Positions 6,795-9,975 of a DNA stretch of 9,975 nucleotides are shown piece by piece (within the stretch, counting starts at the first letter, position 1; each line of letters opens with the position of its first letter). Under the pieces are notes generated by a model. It was not told the DNA's origin. It was given only the letters and a program-made list of their open reading frames with translations, and did not search any database. The DNA is from Sphingomonadaceae bacterium (GTDB lineage: Bacteria; Pseudomonadota; Alphaproteobacteria; Sphingomonadales; Sphingomonadaceae). The DNA lies in contig JACMKH010000468.1 in assembly GCA_014380205.1 (NCBI GenBank), positions 1 through 9,975 of the forward strand. Reading direction: 5' to 3'. The position numbers and the translations under genes are program-made.

Positions 6795-7859
6795 TTATTC
6801 GCTCCGCGCCAGCAACGCGACAAGCTCATCCCTCCAGAACCGCGCCCATGTGTGCGTCCCATGCCCGCGCGTCTCGGTCGTCTCGGGGATCAGCACGAAC
6901 CGCCCCCCCGGCATCCGCGCCGCCAGCCGCTCGGCGATTCCGAACCCCGAGGGATTGATGAAATCATCCTCCGAGTTGATCCACGTCACCGGCATCGTGA
7001 TACGCTCGAGCCCCGGCTCAGGGTTGTAATTGCGCGAGCTGTCGAAATGCCAGATCATGTCGTTGGCATCGCGCCCCTCCATCGCCGCCGCCACGCGCCG
7101 CTCCCCCTCGGTCTCGGCCGCCTCGCGCTCAGGCCACTGCTCCTGGAACAAGAGCGGCGCCGCGCCGGCGACCGTCAGCAGGTTCGCCGCGTTGCGCATG
7201 CCCTGCGCTGGCTGGGTCTCGTAATCGCCGCCCGCGTAGCCCGGGTCCCCGCGCAGCCCGTCGATGATCATCATCCGCCACATCCGGTTGAGCCCGGCGA
7301 TCTCGATCGGCAGGCACGCCATCGGCATCATCGCCTGCACCATCCCGGGATGCGCCTCACCCCAGATGAAGCCGTGCATGCACCCCATCGAGGTTCCCAT
7401 CAGCAGCCGCAGCCGCTCGACCCCGAGCCCCTCGACGAGCAGCCGCCGCTGCGCCTCGACCATGTCGGCGTAATCGTAGCGTGGGAAACGCGCGCGGAGG
7501 CCATCGCTCGGCTTCGACGACCCGCCGTGCCCGATCCCATCGGGCAGGATGACGTAATAGCGCGCAATGTCGAGCGGCTGCCCCGGCCCGAAAAGCTCGT
7601 CGGCGAACTGCGGCGCGAGAAACTGCGCCCCACTCCCGCCCGTCCCGTGAAGCACTATCACCGCATTGTCGATCCGCCCCTCGGCGTCGCGATGCGGCGT
7701 CCCGAGCGTGCGGTAATGGATGCGCAGCTCGGGGAGCGACTCGCCGGTGCCAAAGGCGAAATCGCGAATGACGTGGTCACCTTCGGTGACGGGCCATTGG
7801 GTCTCGGCGATGACGGGCGAGGCGATCAGGAGGGCGAGCATGGCGAGGAAAATGCGCAT
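6795..7859 (-). CDS. Exported MetX-like alpha/beta hydrolase
   Basis: The protein has 354 residues. A signal peptide (MRIFLAMLALLIASPVIAE, cleavage near A18) precedes an alpha/beta-hydrolase domain of the homoserine O-acetyltransferase-like group. Visible motifs are the oxyanion region VIVLHGTGGSGAQF (67-80), the strand YYVILPDGIGHGGSSKPS (101-118), the nucleophile elbow GTSMG with S157, the acid in NSEDDFINP (D298 or D299), and the catalytic His in TRGHGTHTW (H333 or H336). Genuine MetX is cytosolic and lacks a signal peptide, so acyltransfer to homoserine is improbable. A periplasmic hydrolase or acyltransferase of unknown substrate is the fair call. The ATG at 7859-7857 has no clear ribosome binding site but gives the signal peptide directly. 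It diverges from the antitoxin gene. Confidence 0.88.
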   Translation of the reverse strand: MRIFLAMLALLIASPVIAETQWPVTEGDHVIRDFAFGTGESLPELRIHYRTLGTPHRDAEGRIDNAVIVLHGTGGSGAQFLAPQFADELFGPGQPLDIARYYVILPDGIGHGGSSKPSDGLRARFPRYDYADMVEAQRRLLVEGLGVERLRLLMGTSMGCMHGFIWGEAHPGMVQAMMPMACLPIEIAGLNRMWRMMIIDGLRGDPGYAGGDYETQPAQGMRNAANLLTVAGAAPLLFQEQWPEREAAETEGERRVAAAMEGRDANDMIWHFDSSRNYNPEPGLERITMPVTWINSEDDFINPSGFGIAERLAARMPGGRFVLIPETTETRGHGTHTWARFWRDELVALLARSE

Positions 7860-7896
7860 GAGCGCTGATTAGGATACTGCCGCGTCATCGCCAAGC

Positions 7897-7925
7897 TTGC
7901 ACGAATGCCTGGCCCTCACTACAGT
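7897..7925 (+). promoter_or_regulatory. Possible promoter of the toxin-antitoxin pair
   Basis: TTGCAC at 7897-7902 and TACAGT at 7920-7925 are separated by 17 bases. A start point about seven bases on would coincide with the antitoxin ATG at 7932, and no ribosome binding site is visible before that ATG, so the message may be leaderless. Both boxes are imperfect matches to the sigma70 consensus; this is pattern inference only. Confidence 0.35.
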
Positions 7926-7930
7926 AGTGA
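7916..7930. promoter_or_regulatory. Perfect 15-bp palindrome, candidate autoregulatory operator
   Basis: TCACTAC-A-GTAGTGA is a perfect odd palindrome ending one base before the antitoxin ATG at 7932 and overlapping the proposed -10 box. Phd-type antitoxins are known to repress their own operon through short palindromes near the start site, so this is a natural operator candidate. Binding has not been shown here. Confidence 0.5.
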
Positions 7931-7931
7931 T

Positions 7932-8201
7932 ATGGGCAAGCACGTCACTATCGGCGCGGCGGAGGCCAATCGCTCCTTTTCCAAGCTGCTGCGCGCGGTG
8001 AAGGACGGCGATCGCATCACGATCACGTCGCATGGCGAGCCCGTGGCCGAGATGCGATCGCCCGCCGATCGCGATGCAGACGAGGAAAAGGCCGCTCGGG
8101 AGAAGGCCTGGGAAGAGCTTCAGGCGCGCTGGGCGAGGTCTGAGTTCCGGGTGATCGGTCCCTGGTCGCGCGAGGAAATCTGGGACGAGATAACCCGCTG
8201 A
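7932..8201 (+). CDS. Phd/YefM-type antitoxin
   Basis: This is an 89-residue type II antitoxin. The N-terminal DNA-binding Phd fold shows VTIGAAEANRSFSKLLRAV (5-23) and the typical GDRITITSHGEPVAEM stretch (26-41). The tail from about residue 45 is highly charged (DADEEKAAREKAWEEL) and would be the disordered, toxin-neutralising part. The start at ATG 7932 is preferred over ATG 7905 because it gives the family's normal N-terminus and leaves the 7916-7930 palindrome outside the coding region. No ribosome binding site precedes it. The stop TGA (8199-8201) overlaps the toxin frame at CTGA, so the pair should be one transcript with coupled translation. The partner PIN toxin is directly downstream. 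Confidence 0.88.
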   Translation: MGKHVTIGAAEANRSFSKLLRAVKDGDRITITSHGEPVAEMRSPADRDADEEKAAREKAWEELQARWARSEFRVIGPWSREEIWDEITR

Positions 8202-8635
8202 GCAAATTCGCCGTCGACACCAATATCCTGCTGTACGCCGAGGGACTCGGCGGAGCGCCATCCGACATGTCCAAGGTGGACCAGGCCAAAGCAGTGCTTC
8301 GGAAAGTCGCGGAGATCGAGGGCCCTCCGCTCGTCATTCCGGTTCAGGTGCTGGCCGAATTCTATCATGTTCTCGTTCGAAAGAGCGGCTGCTCGGCCGC
8401 GGAGGCGGCCGGGATCGTCAGAAAATGGCAGGCGCCTTCGAAGGTGGTCGGCAGCGACGAACGCGTCTTTGAACACGCACTGCGGCTCGCCGAGCGCCAT
8501 CGGGTTCCGGTGTATGACGCGCTTATTTTGAACAGCGTTGCCGGACATGCGGAGATCCTTCTCTCGGAGGATTTCCAGGATGGCTTCGTCTGGCGCGGCG
8601 TGACGGTGCGAAACCCCTTCTCGCAGCCCATTTGA
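8198..8635 (+). CDS. PIN-domain toxin (VapC-like ribonuclease), apparent CTG start
   Basis: The frame encodes 145 residues of a PIN domain, a metal-dependent RNase fold that acts as the toxin in VapBC-type pairs. The acidic residues are placed as expected: D7 in FAVDTNILLYAEG, E54 in VQVLAEFYHVLV, D107 in VPVYDALIL, and E124/D125 in LLSEDFQDG. The first ATG in frame, at 8267, would delete D7 and the first strand and so give a broken enzyme. The natural N-terminus, SKFAVDTN, is preceded by CTG at 8198-8200, overlapping the antitoxin TGA exactly where an ATGA junction would be expected. I therefore place the start at CTG, with the caveat that it may be an A-to-C mutation or sequence error. The stop lies three bases from the convergent trpE stop. 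Confidence 0.8.
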   Translation: MSKFAVDTNILLYAEGLGGAPSDMSKVDQAKAVLRKVAEIEGPPLVIPVQVLAEFYHVLVRKSGCSAAEAAGIVRKWQAPSKVVGSDERVFEHALRLAERHRVPVYDALILNSVAGHAEILLSEDFQDGFVWRGVTVRNPFSQPI

Positions 8636-8638
8636 TCC

Positions 8639-9975
8639 CTACTGCCGGAACGCCGCTTCTTCCGCCCGCTTCACCGCATCCCGCGCCGCCGCCACCAGCG
8701 CCCCCGCCTTGGCTTCGCACTCCCTCTGCTCATACGCCGGGTCGCTGTCCGCGACGATGCCCGCGCCCGCCTGGACGTGCATGACCCCGTCCTTGACCAC
8801 CGCGGTCCTCAGCACGATGCACGAATCCATCGATCCGTCGGGCGAGAAATAGCCGACGCCGCCGGCATAGGCGCCGCGCGTCTCGGGCTCCAATTCGGCG
8901 ATGATCTCGCACGCGCGGACCTTGGGTGCGCCCGACACCGTCCCCGCCGGAAAGCCCGCGAACAGTGCGTCGAGCGCGTCGAAGCGCGGGTCGAGCTTCC
9001 CCACCACGTTCGAGACGATGTGCATGACATGGCTGTAAAGCTCGACCGCGTAGCTGTCAGTCACGGTCAGGCTCCCCGCCTCGGCGACGCGGCCGACGTC
9101 GTTGCGCCCCAGATCGAGCAGCATCAGATGCTCGGCTCGCTCCTTGGGATCGGTGAGCAGGCCCTCGCGGTTCGCCGCGTCCTCGCTCGCGGTCTTGCCC
9201 CTCGGCCGCGTCCCCGCGATCGGCCGGATCGTCACCTCGCCGTCGCGCGCGCGCACGAGAATCTCGGGCGAGGAGCCGATCACCGCGAACCCGGGCAGGT
9301 CGAGATAATAGAGGAACGGCGACGGGTTGATCCGCCTGAGCGAGCGGTAGAGGTCGATCGGCGGCAGCGCGAAGGGCATGGCGAAGCGCTGCGCGAGCAC
9401 GACCTGGAAGATGTCGCCCGCCTCGATATAGTGTTTCGCCGCGAGCACCATCTCGCGATAGCGGCCGGGCGGGAGCGTGGAGACAGGTTCGACCGACCCT
9501 TCTCCGTCATTCCCGCGAAAGCGGGAATCCAGCTTTTCTTGAGGCCTCGCGGAGTAAGAAGAAGAAGCTGGATTCCCGCTTTCGCGGGAATGACGGGCGT
9601 GGGCATCACGCTTCGGCAGATACGGCGCTGCCAGCCGCGCCGAGGCCGCCTCGATCCGCTCCACCGCTTGATCCACGGCCTTTTCCGCCGACAAATCCCC
9701 CGCCCCCGCCCACACCGGCGCGACGAAATGGAGCTCATCCTCGAGCCGGTCGAAGATTAGGATCAGGGTCGGCCGCACGAACAGCATGTCGGGCAGGTCG
9801 AGCGGGTTGGCGGGCGGTCGCGGCAGCCGCTCGATCAGCCCGATTGTCTCATAGCCGAAATAGCCGACGAGGCAGGCGAGCGCGCGCGGCAGCCCCGCGG
9901 GAACCTCGAGCCGGCACTCGCCTGCCTCGTCGGCTATTTCGGCTATGAGACAATCGGGCTGATCGAGCGGCTGCC
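8639..9975 (-). CDS. trpE: Anthranilate synthase component I, 5' end missing
   Basis: This subunit makes anthranilate from chorismate, with TrpG supplying ammonia, at the start of tryptophan synthesis. The frame is open from the TAG at 8641-8639 to the window end. Landmarks are the GYFGYETIGLIERLP N-terminal-domain motif (near 9820-9865), FQVVLAQRFAMPF, SSPEILVR, the PIAGTRPRGKT active-site stretch, LMLLDLGRNDVGRV, HIVSNVVGKLD, DALFAGFPAGTVSGAPKVRA, and the closing YAGGVGYFSPDGSMDS and QAGAGIVADSDP. The first in-frame ATG (9787) is internal, since family sequence continues upstream of it. Recognisable TrpE sequence ends near 9916; beyond that the frame enters an inverted copy of its own sequence, so codons from 9917 on are doubtful. 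About 31 residues encoded by 9505-9595 are repeat-derived (HSRESGNP and SRFRGNDG) and interrupt the linker before the chorismate-binding domain. Confidence 0.92.
   Translation of the reverse strand, partial: QPLDQPDCLIAEIADEAGECRLEVPAGLPRALACLVGYFGYETIGLIERLPRPPANPLDLPDMLFVRPTLILIFDRLEDELHFVAPVWAGAGDLSAEKAVDQAVERIEAASARLAAPYLPKRDAHARHSRESGNPASSSYSARPQEKLDSRFRGNDGEGSVEPVSTLPPGRYREMVLAAKHYIEAGDIFQVVLAQRFAMPFALPPIDLYRSLRRINPSPFLYYLDLPGFAVIGSSPEILVRARDGEVTIRPIAGTRPRGKTASEDAANREGLLTDPKERAEHLMLLDLGRNDVGRVAEAGSLTVTDSYAVELYSHVMHIVSNVVGKLDPRFDALDALFAGFPAGTVSGAPKVRACEIIAELEPETRGAYAGGVGYFSPDGSMDSCIVLRTAVVKDGVMHVQAGAGIVADSDPAYEQRECEAKAGALVAAARDAVKRAEEAAFRQ
9505..9595. repeat. REP-like palindromic repeat inserted in frame in trpE
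   Basis: Two perfect 31-base inverted arms (9505-9535 and 9565-9595) begin CGTCATTCCCGCGAAAGCGG, and a 29-base centre separates them. Each arm is itself a small hairpin (CCCGC-GAAA-GCGGG) and carries one GAATC/GATTC site, the motif of the alphaproteobacterial CcrM methylase. The element lies wholly inside the trpE reading frame without a stop codon. It is the same family as the diverged copy at 6715-6793. Confidence 0.93.
9822..9975. repeat. Perfect 59-bp inverted repeat at the window end
   Basis: Positions 9822-9880 and 9917-9975 are exact reverse complements, separated by a 36-base loop. The right arm ends on the last base of the window. The left arm is genuine trpE coding sequence (LACLVGYFGYETIGLIERLP on the minus strand). 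The right arm encodes the same peptide on the plus strand. Such a terminal fold-back is most simply a chimera or assembly-graph hairpin at a contig end. Confidence 0.95.

Noticed and set aside
6078..7868. 596-codon plus-strand frame opposite carbonic anhydrase and the MetX-like hydrolase
   Set aside because: It crosses two well-supported minus-strand genes and the intergenic repeat, with low-complexity composition.
8267..8635. ATG at 8267 as the true PIN toxin start
   Set aside because: It would remove the first strand and the essential D7 acidic residue, while family-like sequence continues upstream to 8198 without a stop.
8777..9760. 327-codon plus-strand frame opposite trpE, containing VIPAKAGIQ and WIPAFAGMT
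   Set aside because: Those peptides are the familiar translation of the palindromic repeat read on the other strand; the remainder is antisense to trpE.

Overview
The window is GC-rich alphaproteobacterial chromosomal DNA, most likely from a sphingomonad (Sphingomonas or a relative). The signs are a CpdR-type single-domain response regulator, short ATGA stop/start overlaps between genes, a TrpE whose N-terminal half looks sphingomonad-like, and high G+C at third codon positions. The assignment is from memory of these families, not from a search. Almost every gene is on the minus strand. The exceptions are a small toxin-antitoxin pair and a broken thiolase piece.

Left end (1-1828, minus): a leucine/isovalerate catabolism operon, transcribed as ivd (isovaleryl-CoA dehydrogenase), then a VOC/glyoxalase-fold protein, then mccB (methylcrotonyl-CoA carboxylase carboxyltransferase subunit, cut by the window edge). 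Both junctions are 4-base ATGA overlaps. Next, 1829-2242 holds a perfect short palindrome in the ivd leader, a plus-strand C-terminal thiolase remnant without a start, and a tRNA-Val(GAC) gene with an encoded CCA end and a good sigma70-like promoter.

Middle (2243-6677, minus): an exported class C beta-lactamase-fold serine hydrolase; cpdR, whose Caulobacter homologue controls ClpXP proteolysis in the cell cycle; and a tight four-gene run of beta-carbonic anhydrase, a two-TM DUF2846-like protein, a DoxX-like membrane protein and an exported SnoaL-like protein.

Right part (6678-9975): a REP-like palindromic repeat; an exported MetX-like alpha/beta hydrolase (minus); a divergent Phd-type antitoxin and PIN-domain toxin pair (plus), whose toxin lacks an ATG/GTG/TTG start at its natural N-terminus; and trpE (anthranilate synthase component I, minus, 5' end not in the window).

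The three most notable observations are these. A perfect 31-bp-arm palindromic repeat is inserted in frame inside the trpE coding sequence. A perfect 59-bp inverted repeat occupies the last bases of the window and duplicates trpE coding sequence in inverse orientation, probably a fold-back or assembly artefact. The toxin gene appears to begin at a CTG that overlaps the antitoxin stop. I found no CRISPR array, prophage, transposase or clearly new multi-gene defence system.
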